A stretch of 61,466 bases of DNA from Betaproteobacteria bacterium (GCA_005882215.1 VBCK01000118.1:1-61466); one strand, 5' to 3'. Numbered from the stretch's first letter, positions 25,242 to 39,053 are shown. A program made the numbers and translations. Notes: a model not told the origin generated them from the sequence alone.

Positions 25242-28200
25242 GTGCATCTGCGGCAGATCAAACTGGCCGGGTTCAAATCGTTTGTCGACCCGACCCAAAT
25301 CGACGTTCCGGGACGCCTGGTCGGCGTGGTCGGCCCCAACGGCTGCGGCAAGTCCAACGTGATCGATGCGGTGCGCTGGGTGCTCGGCGAGAGCAAGGCC
25401 GCGGAGCTGCGTGGCGAGTCGATGCAGGACGTGATCTTCAACGGCGCGGCGAGCCGCGCCGCGGCCGGCCGCGCCAGTGTCGAGCTGCTGTTCGACAACA
25501 GCGACAACCGGATCGGAGGCGAATGGGGCCGCTTCAGCGAGCTGTCGGTGAAGCGGTTGTTGACGCGCGAGGGCGTCTCGAGCTACCTGATCAATCAGCA
25601 GCAGGTGCGGCGGCGCGATGTGCACGACCTGTTCCTGGGCACGGGCCTGGGCCCGAGAGCGTACGCGATCATCGGGCAGGGAATGATCTCCCGCATCGTG
25701 GAAGCGCGCCCCGAAGAGCTGCGCGTATACCTCGAGGAGGCGGCCGGCGTGTCCAAGTACAAGGAGCGGCGGCGCGAAACCGAGACCCGGCTGCGCGACG
25801 CGCGCGACAACCTGGCACGCGTGGGCGACATCCTGCGCGAGCTGGACGAGCGAGTGATCCACCTGGAGCAGCAGGCCGAGCTGGCGCGACAGTATCGCGA
25901 CCTGACGCAGCGCCACGCCGATGCCCAGATGATGCTGTGGCTGCTGCGCTCGCGCGAAGCGCATGCGCAGAGCCAACGCAGCGCGCGGGAAGTCGAACAG
26001 GCGGAAGCGGCGATCGAGGCGCATCGTGCGCAACTGGCCGCGCTGCAGCGAAGACTCGAGGAGGAACGCGCCGCCCACTACGCGGCCGGCGACGCGACCC
26101 ACGCCGCCCACGGCGAGCTGCTTCGCGTCAACTCGGAGATCGGGCGCCTGGAAGGCGAGATCCGGATGATCGCCGACAGCCGTGCGCGCCTGTCGGCGCA
26201 GATCGCCGGCACGCTGCAAAGACAGCAACAGCGCAACCAGGAACAGGTTCGCCTGTCACAGCGCCGGGCCGAGCTGGATGTCTCGATCCGCCAGTGCAGC
26301 GAGCAGTACGAGCAGGCCTGTACGGCCAGCGACCAGCACGACGCGCGATTGCCCGCGCTCGAGGCGGCCTACCACGCGGCGCGCGAGGCGCTGACGGTGG
26401 CGCGGTCCCACGCGGCCGGCGCGGCGCAGGCGATCGAAGGGGCGGCGCAGCACGGGCGCTCGCTCGATGCCCAGCTGGCAGGACTGGCACTGCGTCGCGA
26501 GCGACTGGGCCAGGAACGCGGCGAACTGCAATCGTCCGACCAGGGCCACGTGGCCTTGATTCAGCAGGAGCTCGAGCGGGTGGGCCGGGAGCTGGAAGAG
26601 CGGGTCGGCGGGGCCCGCACTGCCGAGGAGCAGCAGGCCCGGCTCGAGTCGGAGCGCATCGCCGCCGGCGACGAAAAGAGCCAGGTGGTCGATGCGCTGG
26701 CGCGAATGCAGGCCAGGCTTCACGCGCTGAGCGAGCTGCAGGCCAACGTCGAGGCCGACGAGCGACTCGATCCCTGGCTGAAGACGCACGGCCTTGATGG
26801 GCTGCCCCGACTGTTCAAGCGGCTCGAGGTCGAACCCGGATGGGAGTCGGCCTTCGAAGCGGTGCTGCGCGAGCGCATCGAAGCCATCGAGGTCGGCAAC
26901 CTGGACAGCTTGGCCGCCTTCGAGTCGGCCGCCCCGCCATCGCGCGTCGCATTTTTCTGCGCCGCAGGTGAACCGGCTTCAACACCGGCGGCCGCGCCGT
27001 GGCCGGCGCTGTCCGTCAAGCTGCATGATCCGGACTCTGCGCTGGCCGGGGTGATTCGGGATTGGGTGGCCGACACGTACGTCGCGCCGGATCTGCGCAG
27101 CGCGCTGCAGAACCGCCATCAGCTAGCCCCCGGCGCGCAGTTCGTGGTTCCCGCCGGGCACAGGATCGGCCGGCACGGAGTGCGCTTCTACGCGACCGAC
27201 GATCGCAAGGCGGGTTTGTTGGCGCGCCGGCTCGAGATCGAGAACCTGCAGCGACAACTGAAGGCTCAGCGCCTGATCGAGGAGCAGGCGGTCGCGCAGC
27301 TGGCCCGGGTCGAGTCCGCATTGCGGCGCGCCCAGGACGCAGCGCAGTCGGAGCGCGAGTCCGCCGAGCGGTTGCGGACCCGGCTGCACGAAACGCAACT
27401 CGAGGCGGTACGGCTCGGTGAGTCGCAGGAACGGATCCGGCTCCGGTGCGAGCAGATCGATCGGGAGCTCGAGGAAATTCGCACGCATCAGCGGGAGCTG
27501 CAGGAGCAGCGCGCTGACGCGCAGCACCGTTTCGAGGAGCTCGACCAGGCGCTCGCCGCACAGCAGCAGCAGGCGGAAGCGGCCCGGGTCGACTACGAGA
27601 CGGCCGAGCAGAGCCTGAGGGAGGGGCGCGAGTCCTCGCACCGGCTGCAGGTCGAGCGGCAGCGCTTGCAAATCGAGATCAACGTAGGCCGCGAGCGACT
27701 GACCGAAGTCGAAGGGGCGATGCGCGAGGCGATCGAGGAGTGCGAGCGGCTTGCGGCCGACCTGGAGCGCGCCCGGCTCGACGAGGCAAAGCTGGACGAC
27801 AACCACGCGCGCGAGAGTCTGGAGCAGTGGCTGCAGCAGCGCGCGGCCGCCGAGCAGACGCTGCGCGAGGCGCGCACGCGGCAAGACGAGCTGGCCGAGA
27901 GCGTGCGCGCTTGCGATGAGCAGCGGATGACCCTGGAGCGCGAGCTGCAGCCCCGGATCGATCGGGTGACCGACCTGAAATTGAAGGAGCAGGCCGCGCG
28001 CCTGGCGGCCGAGCAGTTCGATCGCCAGCTGGAGGAGGCGGGCGCCGACCTGCAGGCGCTGAACTCTCGCGTTGAGCGCAGCCTCTCAGCCTCTTCGCTG
28101 CAACCGGAAATCGCGCGGCTGGCCCAATCGATCGAGGCGCTGGGGGCGGTGAATCTGGCCGCGCTCGAGGAGCTGGAGGCGGCGCGGCAGCGCCGGGAGT

Positions 28201-28763
28201 TCCTGCAGTCCCAGTCGAGCGATCTGAAAGCGGCGATCGCGACCCTGGAGGACGCGATCCGGAAAATCGACCGCGAGACGCGCGAGATGCTCCAGTCCAC
28301 ATTCGACCAGGTCAACCGTCACTTCGGGGAGCTTTTCCCGCGCCTGTTCGGCGGCGGCGACGCCCGTTTGCTGATGACCGGCGAGGAGATTCTGGATGCG
28401 GGCGTCCAGGTGATGGCCCAGCCCCCCGGCAAGCGCACCAGCACGATCCACCTGCTGTCGGGCGGCGAGAAGGCGCTGGCCGCGACGGCCCTGGTGTTCG
28501 CGCTGTTCAAATTGAACCCGGCGCCGTTTTGCCTGCTGGACGAGGTCGACGCTCCGTTGGATGATGCGAATACGGAGCGATTCTGCGAACTGGTGCGGTC
28601 GATGACGAGCGAGACTCAGTTCCTGTTCATCACGCACAACAAGATCGCGATGGAAATCGCCGAGCAGCTGGTCGGGGTCACGATGCAGGAACAGGGCGTC
28701 TCGCGTATCGTTGCGGTCGACATCGACAGCGCCGTGAAACTGGCGGCTGCGGAGGCGGCCTAG
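25242..28763 (+). CDS. smc: Chromosome segregation protein SMC
   Basis: 1173 residues. The N-terminal ATPase half begins HLRQIKLAGFKSFVDPT with Walker A GPNGCGKSN (31-39). Long coiled-coil arms flank a hinge (about 505-660, DGLPRLFKRLEVEPGWESAFEAVL). The C-terminal half has signature LLSGGEKALAATALVFAL and Walker B CLLDEVDAPLDD. SMC dimers organise and separate sister chromosomes, usually with ScpA/ScpB, which are not in this window. The GTG start has AGAAAGG upstream. zipA follows after 27 bases. Confidence 0.97.
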   Translation: MHLRQIKLAGFKSFVDPTQIDVPGRLVGVVGPNGCGKSNVIDAVRWVLGESKAAELRGESMQDVIFNGAASRAAAGRASVELLFDNSDNRIGGEWGRFSELSVKRLLTREGVSSYLINQQQVRRRDVHDLFLGTGLGPRAYAIIGQGMISRIVEARPEELRVYLEEAAGVSKYKERRRETETRLRDARDNLARVGDILRELDERVIHLEQQAELARQYRDLTQRHADAQMMLWLLRSREAHAQSQRSAREVEQAEAAIEAHRAQLAALQRRLEEERAAHYAAGDATHAAHGELLRVNSEIGRLEGEIRMIADSRARLSAQIAGTLQRQQQRNQEQVRLSQRRAELDVSIRQCSEQYEQACTASDQHDARLPALEAAYHAAREALTVARSHAAGAAQAIEGAAQHGRSLDAQLAGLALRRERLGQERGELQSSDQGHVALIQQELERVGRELEERVGGARTAEEQQARLESERIAAGDEKSQVVDALARMQARLHALSELQANVEADERLDPWLKTHGLDGLPRLFKRLEVEPGWESAFEAVLRERIEAIEVGNLDSLAAFESAAPPSRVAFFCAAGEPASTPAAAPWPALSVKLHDPDSALAGVIRDWVADTYVAPDLRSALQNRHQLAPGAQFVVPAGHRIGRHGVRFYATDDRKAGLLARRLEIENLQRQLKAQRLIEEQAVAQLARVESALRRAQDAAQSERESAERLRTRLHETQLEAVRLGESQERIRLRCEQIDRELEEIRTHQRELQEQRADAQHRFEELDQALAAQQQQAEAARVDYETAEQSLREGRESSHRLQVERQRLQIEINVGRERLTEVEGAMREAIEECERLAADLERARLDEAKLDDNHARESLEQWLQQRAAAEQTLREARTRQDELAESVRACDEQRMTLERELQPRIDRVTDLKLKEQAARLAAEQFDRQLEEAGADLQALNSRVERSLSASSLQPEIARLAQSIEALGAVNLAALEELEAARQRREFLQSQSSDLKAAIATLEDAIRKIDRETREMLQSTFDQVNRHFGELFPRLFGGGDARLLMTGEEILDAGVQVMAQPPGKRTSTIHLLSGGEKALAATALVFALFKLNPAPFCLLDEVDAPLDDANTERFCELVRSMTSETQFLFITHNKIAMEIAEQLVGVTMQEQGVSRIVAVDIDSAVKLAAAEAA

Positions 28764-28790
28764 TTACCGGCCGCCAACGACCGACCCTAC

Positions 28791-31963
<3,173 letters not shown>

Positions 31964-31972
31964 GCGGAACCC

Positions 31973-32716
31973 ATGTTCGCGATCATTGGCGGAAGCGGCC
32001 TGGTCAAACTGTCTGCCCTGGAGGCGCCGCGACGGCGAGTGATGCGCACGCCGTACGGCGAGCCGTCCGGCGCGCTGACTTTCGGGCTGCTGGCCGGCTC
32101 GGAAGTCGTGTTCCTCGCCCGCCACGGTTACGGCCACACGATCGCGCCCCACGAAATCAACTATCGGGCCAATACCTGGGCGCTGAAGGAGTTGGACGTG
32201 GAGGGGGTTTTCGCGCTGGCGTCGGCGGGCGGCATTCGCGATGACCTGGGTCCCGGGACCCTCGTGGTTCCGGACCAGATCATCGATTACACCCACAGCC
32301 GCAAATCGACCTTTTTCGAGGGTTCGGGTACTCCGGTAACGCATGTGGACTTTACCCAGCCGTACTCCGCAAAATTGCGCGAGCGCCTGCTGAAAGCGGC
32401 GCGCGATGTGGGCGAGTCTCTGGTCGACGGCGCCGTGTACGGGTGCGTACAGGGGCCGCGGCTGGAAACGGCCGCCGAGATCAACCGCCTTCAGCGCGAC
32501 GGGGCCGATCTGGTCGGGATGACGGGGATGCCTGAAGCCGTGCTGGCGCGGGAGCTCGAACTGGAGTACGCATCGCTTGCCGTCGTGGTCAACCACGCGG
32601 CCGGGCGCGGCAGCAGCCGTCATCGGATCGAGATGAGCGAACTGGAAGAAGTGCTGGGAGAGACCATGGTGCGGGCGGTACGCATTCTGGAAGTGAGCGT
32701 GAGGAAATCGGCATGA
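31973..32716 (+). CDS. S-methyl-5'-thioinosine phosphorylase
   Basis: 247 residues of the PNP/MTAP family 2. It opens with [10 protein letters not shown] (phosphate loop) and contains [34 protein letters not shown] and [30 protein letters not shown]. The Asn in VVNHAAG replaces the Asp pair of adenine-specific MTAP, which indicates the proteobacterial MTI phosphorylase that recycles the deaminated by-product of polyamine and homoserine-lactone synthesis. Its stop overlaps the def ATG (ATGA). Confidence 0.85.
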   Translation: MFAIIGGSGLVKLSALEAPRRRVMRTPYGEPSGALTFGLLAGSEVVFLARHGYGHTIAPHEINYRANTWALKELDVEGVFALASAGGIRDDLGPGTLVVPDQIIDYTHSRKSTFFEGSGTPVTHVDFTQPYSAKLRERLLKAARDVGESLVDGAVYGCVQGPRLETAAEINRLQRDGADLVGMTGMPEAVLARELELEYASLAVVVNHAAGRGSSRHRIEMSELEEVLGETMVRAVRILEVSVRKSA

Positions 32717-33243
32717 TCCGGGAAATCCTTCGAATGGGTGATCCGCGCCTGCTTCGGGTCTCCGAGCCGGTGACTCGATTCGATACGGCCGAGTTGCGCC
32801 AGTTGCTGACGGATCTGTTCGAAACGATGCGGGCCGCCGACGGTGCGGGCCTCGCGGCTCCGCAGATCGGGGTCGGTCTGCGCGTCGTCGTGTTCGGATT
32901 CGAGCGCAATGCACGTTACCCGGAGGCGGCCTCGGTTCCGGAAACGATCCTGATCAATCCGGTGATCGAACCCCTGGGCGAGGCGATGCAGGACGGCTGG
33001 GAAGGGTGCCTGTCGGTGCCAGGACTGCGCGGGGTGGTGCCGCGCTACGAACGGGTTCGTTATCGCGGTTTCGACGAGCGGGGTGTCGCACTGGAGCGCG
33101 AGGTCGATGGCTTTCACGCGCGCGTGGTGCAGCACGAATGCGACCACCTGGACGGGATCCTGTACCCGATGCGGGTGCGCGATTTTCGCGCGTTCGGATT
33201 TGCCGACGTGCTGTTTCCGGGCCAGCCGGTGCTGCAGGAATGA
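32713..33243 (+). CDS. def: Peptide deformylase
   Basis: 176 residues with the three PDF motifs: [10 protein letters not shown] (45-54), EGCLSVPG with metal-binding Cys99, and HECDH (141-145). It removes the formyl group from nascent N-terminal methionine, using an Fe/Zn centre. It is translationally coupled to the phosphorylase gene by a 4-base overlap, and is last of the smc-zipA-ligA-mtnP-def run. A long palindromic element starts at the base after its stop codon. Confidence 0.95.
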   Translation: MIREILRMGDPRLLRVSEPVTRFDTAELRQLLTDLFETMRAADGAGLAAPQIGVGLRVVVFGFERNARYPEAASVPETILINPVIEPLGEAMQDGWEGCLSVPGLRGVVPRYERVRYRGFDERGVALEREVDGFHARVVQHECDHLDGILYPMRVRDFRAFGFADVLFPGQPVLQE

Positions 33244-33421
33244 CCTCCTAACGCGCTGCGCTTGCTGGGGACTGAGCCGGGCCGGAGTGTGACCGGGTGC
33301 GGTTCCGCTCGCGTTACGCCCTTCGCCAGTGACGGGGGCTCGGGCGTGCTGACCTCGCTCCACCGCACCCGGTCACACTCCGGCCCGGCTCAGTCCCCAG
33401 CAAGCGCAGCGCGTTAGGAGG
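33244..33421. repeat. Long palindromic element, copy 1 (perfect 59-bp arms)
   Basis: The left arm (33244-33302) and right arm (33363-33421) are exact reverse complements over 59 bases, around a 60-base centre. The arms' inner ends plus the centre (about 33291-33376) recur at 57566-57651 with a few changes, but the outer arm sequence is unique to this locus. It abuts the def stop codon and would fold into a very stable transcript hairpin. No open frame or transposase is present. Confidence 0.85.
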
Positions 33422-33467
33422 GGGGTTCCTACCTGACAGCGCGGCCCGCCTGAGCTAGGCTCCTTCG

Positions 33468-33920
33468 ATGCTCGGACGATTGACCGCCGATACGCGCCGC
33501 CGGCGTTGGCTGGTGTGGACCGCGTTGTGCCTTTTCGCGCTGCGGGCGCTCGTTCCGATCGGCTTCATGGTGTCGCTGGAAGCGTCCCATGCGGCCGTTA
33601 CGCTGTGCCCCGACTATGGCCCGGTCCCGCCGGCCGTGGCCGCACAGCACGCGCACCATCACGCGCAGGGCGCCGCTCATGGCACCGGTGACGACGGCGC
33701 GGGTTCGACCGCCCACCCGCCGGGCGCCGAATCGCACGGGCTGTGTCCGTTCGCCGCTGCTGCGCACGGCGGCTGGCACGGTCTGAAACCGGTCTTCGCG
33801 CTGCCGGCGCCGGATTTGCAACAGCAGCTCGAAGCTTTCGCGGCCGACGCCGCGGTTCCCCGTCTCCACCTCTCGTTTTCGCGCTCGCCGCGCGGACCGC
33901 CCGCACTGAATCTCGGTTAA
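33468..33920 (+). CDS. DUF2946-like membrane/exported protein
   Basis: 150 residues. An N-terminal hydrophobic segment with the RALVPIGFM motif is followed by a Cys-containing LCPDYGP, a His-rich run (HAHHHAQGAAHG), a second Cys in LCPF and a C-terminal RSPRGPPALNL. This layout is that of DUF2946-type proteins, often found near copper or other metal uptake genes. The His/Cys content suggests metal contact, but no function is established. It is followed after 91 bases by a Cys-rich outer-membrane protein and a TlpA-like protein on the same strand. Confidence 0.65.
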   Translation: MLGRLTADTRRRRWLVWTALCLFALRALVPIGFMVSLEASHAAVTLCPDYGPVPPAVAAQHAHHHAQGAAHGTGDDGAGSTAHPPGAESHGLCPFAAAAHGGWHGLKPVFALPAPDLQQQLEAFAADAAVPRLHLSFSRSPRGPPALNLG

Positions 33921-34011
33921 GCCGAACCGGGCATACCGGAACGCGCGGACTTTGCCGCCGCGTTCCCGTGCGCCGTCCTTTCAGATTCAGTGATTTCGAG
34001 GGGTGATTTCC

Positions 34012-34998
34012 ATGCAAGGCCTTTCCGTCCGCGCGGCGGGTCGACCCGCCGTGTTCCTGCTGGCTCTGCTGCCATCGTTCGGCTGGGCCTGCGCCACCTG
34101 CGGCTGCACGCTGAGCACCGATGCCGCGATGGGCTATTCCGCGCTGCCGGGCTGGCGCGTCAATTTCGAGTATGACTACATCGACCAAAGCCAGCTGCGC
34201 AGTGGCACGCATGCGGTCTCCGGCGTGCCGGACGGCAACGAGCTGGAGCACGACACCACCAGCCACTACCTGAACCTCGGGATCACTTACAGTCCCGATG
34301 CCGACTGGAATATCACGTTGCGGGTTCCCTATGTGATCCGGGACCACAGCACCTACGGCACGTTCGACTCCACCCAGCCGCTGCCGGACCTGAGCACCTC
34401 GCACAGCTCCAGCCTGGGCGATGTCAAGCTGGTCGGCGGCTACCAGGGGTTTTTGCCGACCCACAACCTGGGGATACAGCTCGGCGTCAAACTGCCGACC
34501 GGCGCATATGGAACCGACGTCAACTTCAACTCCGGGCCGAACGCGGGCACTGCGCTCGACGCCAGCCTGCAGCCCGGAACCGGCAGTACCGACCTGATCG
34601 TCGGTGGCTACTACTACCGGGCCATCAGCCAGAACTGGGATGCCTTTGTCAACGGCAATTTCCAAGCGGCGGTAACGAGCAAGCAGGACCAGCCGGGCAA
34701 TGACTTCCGTCCGGGCAACCAGACTCTCGTGAGCCTTGGCCTTCGCTACGAGGTCGACCCCCGCATCGTGCCGCAGCTTCAGATCAATCTGCTGCACAAG
34801 AGCCCCGATCAGGGCGCATTGGCGGACCGGCAGGGCAGCGCCGGTACCGTGGCCTATTTCAGCCCGGGCCTGATCGTGAGCGCGACGCACGATTTGCAAC
34901 TGTACGGTTTTGTCCAGGTCCCGGTTTACAGCCAGCTCAACGGCTACCAGCTGTTCCCGCGCTGGACCGGATCGGTGGGTTTGAGCTACGCGTTCTGA
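34012..34998 (+). CDS. Predicted outer-membrane beta-barrel protein with N-terminal CxxCxC
   Basis: 328 residues from the ATG at 34012, chosen because GAGGGG lies 8 bases upstream. A signal peptide (FLLALLPSFGWA) is followed at once by CATCGCTLS (Cys27, Cys30, Cys32). Alternating amphipathic strands (GWRVNFEYDYIDQSQL, YLNLGITYSPDADWNITLRVPYVI, VKLVGGYQGF, LGIQLGVKLPTGAYG) and a terminal aromatic residue (VGLSYAF) indicate a barrel of the transporter/MetA-pathway phenol degradation type. The Cys cluster may bind metal or haem or be oxidised by the TlpA-like protein encoded next. The transported substrate is unknown. Confidence 0.7.
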   Translation: MQGLSVRAAGRPAVFLLALLPSFGWACATCGCTLSTDAAMGYSALPGWRVNFEYDYIDQSQLRSGTHAVSGVPDGNELEHDTTSHYLNLGITYSPDADWNITLRVPYVIRDHSTYGTFDSTQPLPDLSTSHSSSLGDVKLVGGYQGFLPTHNLGIQLGVKLPTGAYGTDVNFNSGPNAGTALDASLQPGTGSTDLIVGGYYYRAISQNWDAFVNGNFQAAVTSKQDQPGNDFRPGNQTLVSLGLRYEVDPRIVPQLQINLLHKSPDQGALADRQGSAGTVAYFSPGLIVSATHDLQLYGFVQVPVYSQLNGYQLFPRWTGSVGLSYAF

Positions 34999-35010
34999 AT
35001 GGAGGAAGTC

Positions 35011-35565
35011 ATGGCAATGCTCAATTCGAGACCTCGCTTGGACGGCAGCGGCGCATCAAAGGCAACGAGTTGCGGGCACCGCTGGAAGGCCGCCTTGCTC
35101 CTGCTCGGGTGGTGCGGCCTGGCCCTCGCAGCGACCGAGGGCAAGCCCGCACCCGCTCTACACGCGAGACTGCTCGACGGCACCGCGTTCAATCTTGCCG
35201 ACAACGCCGGCAAGGTCGTGGTCGTGAACATGTGGGCAACGTGGTGCGCACCCTGTCGGCAGGAGATGCCGGCGCTCGACGCGTATTACCGTCAGCATCG
35301 CGACGAAGGGCTCGTCCTGATCGCGCTCAGCATGGACGATCCCGGGGACGCCTCCAAGGTGAGCGAGCTGACCAGGAGCTTTTCGTTTCCGGTCGGGCTG
35401 GCGCACAACGCCGACATGGATGGCTACGGCCGCATCTGGCGCCTTCCGATGACATTCGTGGTCGACCGCAAAGGGATCCTTCGCACGAACCAATGGACTG
35501 ACGATCGGGGCCTCGACGAAAAGGCGCTCGAGCGGACCATTGCTCCGCTGCTGAGCGCGCCTTGA
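35011..35565 (+). CDS. TlpA-like periplasmic thioredoxin
   Basis: 184 residues. The ATG at 35011 is chosen because GGAGGAA stands directly before it. A signal anchor (WKAALLLLGWCGLALA) leads to a thioredoxin fold with active site WCAPC (Cys79, Cys82) inside VVNMWATWCAPCRQEMP and the cis-Pro region RLPMTFVVD. Proteins of this type reduce specific periplasmic disulfides. Here the Cys-rich outer-membrane protein encoded 12 bases upstream is the obvious candidate client. It converges on glnD. A TGCCCTGA-type tandem repeat occupies the short gap. Confidence 0.85.
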   Translation: MAMLNSRPRLDGSGASKATSCGHRWKAALLLLGWCGLALAATEGKPAPALHARLLDGTAFNLADNAGKVVVVNMWATWCAPCRQEMPALDAYYRQHRDEGLVLIALSMDDPGDASKVSELTRSFSFPVGLAHNADMDGYGRIWRLPMTFVVDRKGILRTNQWTDDRGLDEKALERTIAPLLSAP

Positions 35566-35601
35566 GCGCGTTCGGTCAGGGCATTCTGTCAGGGCATTCC
35601 A

Positions 35602-38157
35602 TCAGGGCGATAGCGCCTCCAGCAGATCGCGCTCCAGCTGCAACTGCGCCTTCGGTTGCGTCAGGGGCGGCCCGTCGATCAGGAACACGTCCTCGACGCG
35701 CTCGCCGAGGGTCAGGATCTTGGCGGTGAGCACGTTGACGCCGTGGCGTGCCAGCACCCGCGCAACCGCGTACAACAGGCCGAGGCGGTCGGTTGCGACC
35801 AGCGACAGCAGATAGTGCTGTCCCGACTCGTCGGCGTTCAGCTGCACCGCCGGCGACACCGGGAAATGGCGTGACTGGCGCGACAGCCTTCCCTTGACCG
35901 GAGCGGGCAGCTCGACCTGCCCGGCCATCCAGCCGGTCAGCTCGCTCTCGATCCGGTCCAGCAGACTTCGAAAATGGGTGCCGTGTCCCCGTTCGGACAC
36001 GAGGAACGTATCGAGCGCGTAGCCGCCGCGCGTCGTATGGATCTTGGCGTCCAGAATGCTCAGGCTGCGGCTGTCGAAGTATCCGCATACGCGCGCAAAC
36101 AGCTCCTTCTGGTCGCGCACGTACAGCAGCACTTCGATGCCTTCGCCGCCCGGGGCCAGCCTGGCCCGCACGATCGGCCGGTCGGTTGCCACGTGAACCA
36201 GCAGGGCGCGGGCGTGCCACGCGATGTCCTGCGCCGAATGACGCAGGAAGTACACGATGTCCAGTTCGCGCCACAGCGGCTCGTGCGCGTGCTCCGAGAG
36301 CCCGTACAGGCGCAGAATGCGCAGGGCTTCCTGCTTGCGCCCCTCCAGTTCGGCATCGGCCGGTTGGGCTTCGCCGCCCAGGGCGCGCCGCGTCAGCTGA
36401 AACAGCGTCTCTATCAGACGCGCCTTCCAGTTGTTCCACACCTTGGGACTGGTTCCGCGAATGTCGGCGACCGTCAGCAGGTACAGCGCCACCAGGCGCC
36501 GGTCGGTCCCCACCAGCCGGGCAAAGCGGCCGACCACGGCCGGATCGGTCAGGTCCTGCTTCTGCGCCGTTTGCGACAGCTTCAGGTGGTACCGCACCAG
36601 GAATACGACCAGCTCGGTGTCCTCGGCGCCGACCCCGTGCTGACGGCAGAAGCGGCGAGCGTCGCGCGCCCCCTGCTGGCTGTGGTCGCCGCCACGACCC
36701 TTGGCGATGTCGTGGAACAGAGCGGCGATGTAAAGCAGCCAGGGCCGGGCAAAGTCCGCCACCAGCTGGCTGCACAGCGGGTACTCGTGGGCGAACTGCG
36801 ACTGCGTGAAGCGGCGCAGATTGCGCACCACCATCAGAATGTGCTGGTCGACCGTATAGACGTGGAACAGGTCGTGCTGCATCTGGCCGACGATGCGGCG
36901 GAACACCGGAAGATAGGCGCCCAGCACCGACCACTGATTCATCCGCCGCAGCTCGTGTACGACCCCGCGTGGCTGCTGCAGGATGCTGAGGAAGCACTGG
37001 CGATTGGTCGGGTCGCTGCGAAAATCGGGTCCCATCGAGGGCCCGGCGTGCCAGATCGCCCGCAACAGGCCGGGCGACATTCCCTTCAGCTCCGGATGCC
37101 GTTGCAGCAGCAGGAAGGCGCGCAGGATCGCCGCCGGCTCCCGTTTCAGCGCTTGCGAATCGGCGATGTCGAGCAGTTCGTCGCGCGAGGAAAACACGGC
37201 ATCGAGTACGATCGCGGGCGCCGGATCGGGCGGCGTCAACCGCTGCTCGATGGTCAGCAGCACGATCGTGTTCAGCTGGGTCACGGTCTTGGCGGCCCGG
37301 TAGTAGTTCTGCATCAGCAGCTCGCTGGCGAGCCGGCTTGCGCTGCCGCGCAGCGCCATGGCTTCGGCGACGGCCCGCTGCACATCGAACAGCAGCCGAT
37401 CCTCGCGCCGGCCGGCCACCAGGTGCACGCGCGCGCGGATCGACCTGAGCGTGCGCTCGGTACGGCGCAAGGTGGCCGTTTCCTCGCGGGTCAGCAGGCC
37501 GCCGCGCTGCAGGTCGCTCCAGGAACGACCCAGGCCCGCGACCTGCGACAGCCACAGCAGCATCTGCAGATCGCGCAGCCCGCCCGGGCTCTCCTTGCAG
37601 TTCGGTTCGAGCGCGAACGGCGTGTCCTCGAATTTGGCGTGCCTCTGTTTCTGCTCGAGCAGCTTGGCGTTCAGGAACGCGCGCGGGTCGAGCACCCGGT
37701 GCAGCTCCGACTGCAGAGCGGCAAACGGGGCGCGCGCGCCGCACACCAGGCGCGATTCGAGCATCGCGGTCATCACGGTCGGATCGCGGCCGGCTTCATG
37801 CCCGCATTGCTCGATCGTGCGCACCGCGTGACCGATCGGCAGCCCCATGTCCCACAGCATATGGACGAAGGATTCGATTTTCCCGGCCTGCGCGGCGCTC
37901 GGCTCCCGGGCCGGCACGATCAACAGGTCGACGTCGGAATAGGGAAACAGCTCCGCCCGCCCGTAGCCGCCGACTGCGCACACGGAGGCAAAGCGGACCA
38001 GCTGGGAATGCTCGGCCGCGCGCCGCACGAATCGATCCGCAACGCGCGTCAGCTGCGACAGCAGTCGCTGCACCGAGCCGGTGGTCTGGAATTCGCCGAT
38101 GACCCGAGCCCGCTGCGCGCTCAACTCGCCGCGCAAAGCGAATCCGGGGTCGTTCAT
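35602..38157 (-). CDS. glnD: Bifunctional PII uridylyltransferase/uridylyl-removing enzyme
   Basis: 851 residues in the usual GlnD order. Nucleotidyltransferase domain with [18 protein letters not shown] (63-80); helical linker; HD domain with [14 protein letters not shown] (about 490) for uridylyl removal; and two C-terminal ACT domains (about 680-850: [16 protein letters not shown] and [15 protein letters not shown]) that sense glutamine. It adds or removes UMP on PII to report nitrogen status. It starts 3 bases after the map stop, so both genes probably share one transcript. Confidence 0.97.
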   Translation of the reverse strand: MNDPGFALRGELSAQRARVIGEFQTTGSVQRLLSQLTRVADRFVRRAAEHSQLVRFASVCAVGGYGRAELFPYSDVDLLIVPAREPSAAQAGKIESFVHMLWDMGLPIGHAVRTIEQCGHEAGRDPTVMTAMLESRLVCGARAPFAALQSELHRVLDPRAFLNAKLLEQKQRHAKFEDTPFALEPNCKESPGGLRDLQMLLWLSQVAGLGRSWSDLQRGGLLTREETATLRRTERTLRSIRARVHLVAGRREDRLLFDVQRAVAEAMALRGSASRLASELLMQNYYRAAKTVTQLNTIVLLTIEQRLTPPDPAPAIVLDAVFSSRDELLDIADSQALKREPAAILRAFLLLQRHPELKGMSPGLLRAIWHAGPSMGPDFRSDPTNRQCFLSILQQPRGVVHELRRMNQWSVLGAYLPVFRRIVGQMQHDLFHVYTVDQHILMVVRNLRRFTQSQFAHEYPLCSQLVADFARPWLLYIAALFHDIAKGRGGDHSQQGARDARRFCRQHGVGAEDTELVVFLVRYHLKLSQTAQKQDLTDPAVVGRFARLVGTDRRLVALYLLTVADIRGTSPKVWNNWKARLIETLFQLTRRALGGEAQPADAELEGRKQEALRILRLYGLSEHAHEPLWRELDIVYFLRHSAQDIAWHARALLVHVATDRPIVRARLAPGGEGIEVLLYVRDQKELFARVCGYFDSRSLSILDAKIHTTRGGYALDTFLVSERGHGTHFRSLLDRIESELTGWMAGQVELPAPVKGRLSRQSRHFPVSPAVQLNADESGQHYLLSLVATDRLGLLYAVARVLARHGVNVLTAKILTLGERVEDVFLIDGPPLTQPKAQLQLERDLLEALSP

Positions 38158-38160
38158 TGT

Positions 38161-38997
38161 TCAGACGAGCGCCGGCTTAGGCGTCCAGTTCAGGCGACCC
38201 GCCGCGATCGCAGGCGGAGGCGAGGTGCCGGCCGACCTCGTCAGCACTTCGACGCCGGACTCGGTCACCAGCACCGTGTGTTCCCACTGCGCCGACAGGC
38301 TGTGATCCTTGGTCACGATGGTCCAGCCGTCGGCGAGCTCGCGGATCTCGCGCCGGCCCGCGTTGACCATCGGCTCGATCGTAAACGTCATGCCGGGAAC
38401 GAACCGATCCAGCGTGCCGGCCCGGCCATAGTGCAGAACCTGCGGCTCCTCGTGGAAGCGCCGGCCGATTCCGTGGCCGCAGAATTCGCGCACCACGCTG
38501 TATCCGTGCTTTTCCGCGTGCACCTGGATTGCGGCGCCGATGTCGCCGAAGTGACCCCCGGGCCGCACCGCGGCGATGCCCAGCCACATGCACTCGAACG
38601 TGACTTCGCACAGCCGACGTGCCCCGATCGAGACGTCGTCGACCAGGTACATCCGGCTGCTGTCGCCGTGCCAGCCGTCCTTGATGACCGTCACGTCGAT
38701 GTTGACGATGTCGCCGGCCTTCAGCGCGCGCTCACCGGGAACTCCATGGCAGACCTGATGGTTCACCGACGTGCAGATCGACTTCGGGTACGGGCGATAG
38801 CCCGGCGGGGCGTAATTCAGCGGGGCCGGGATCGTCCCCTGCACGTCCACCATGTAGTGGTGGCACAGCCGGTCGAGCTCTCCGGTGGTCACTCCCGGCT
38901 TCACATGGGGAGTGATGAAATCGAGCACCTCGGCGGCCAGGCGGCCGGCGACGCGCATCGACTCGATTTCCTCCGCGTTTTTGATCGTGACGGCCAT
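38161..38997 (-). CDS. map: Methionine aminopeptidase, type I
   Basis: 278 residues. Metal ligands are in [18 protein letters not shown] (two Asp), [13 protein letters not shown] (His), TFTIEPMV (Glu) and WEHTVLV (Glu); [14 protein letters not shown] is the substrate pocket. It removes N-terminal methionine after deformylation. Divergent from rpsB as in most proteobacteria. About ten residues longer at the C-terminus than E. coli Map ([22 protein letters not shown]), a tail with no recognised role. Confidence 0.97.
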   Translation of the reverse strand: MAVTIKNAEEIESMRVAGRLAAEVLDFITPHVKPGVTTGELDRLCHHYMVDVQGTIPAPLNYAPPGYRPYPKSICTSVNHQVCHGVPGERALKAGDIVNIDVTVIKDGWHGDSSRMYLVDDVSIGARRLCEVTFECMWLGIAAVRPGGHFGDIGAAIQVHAEKHGYSVVREFCGHGIGRRFHEEPQVLHYGRAGTLDRFVPGMTFTIEPMVNAGRREIRELADGWTIVTKDHSLSAQWEHTVLVTESGVEVLTRSAGTSPPPAIAAGRLNWTPKPALV

Positions 38998-39053
38998 TGC
39001 AGCGTGGACCCGCGACCCGATCGGGTGCGTGCGAGGGACCAGGGCATTGCCGC

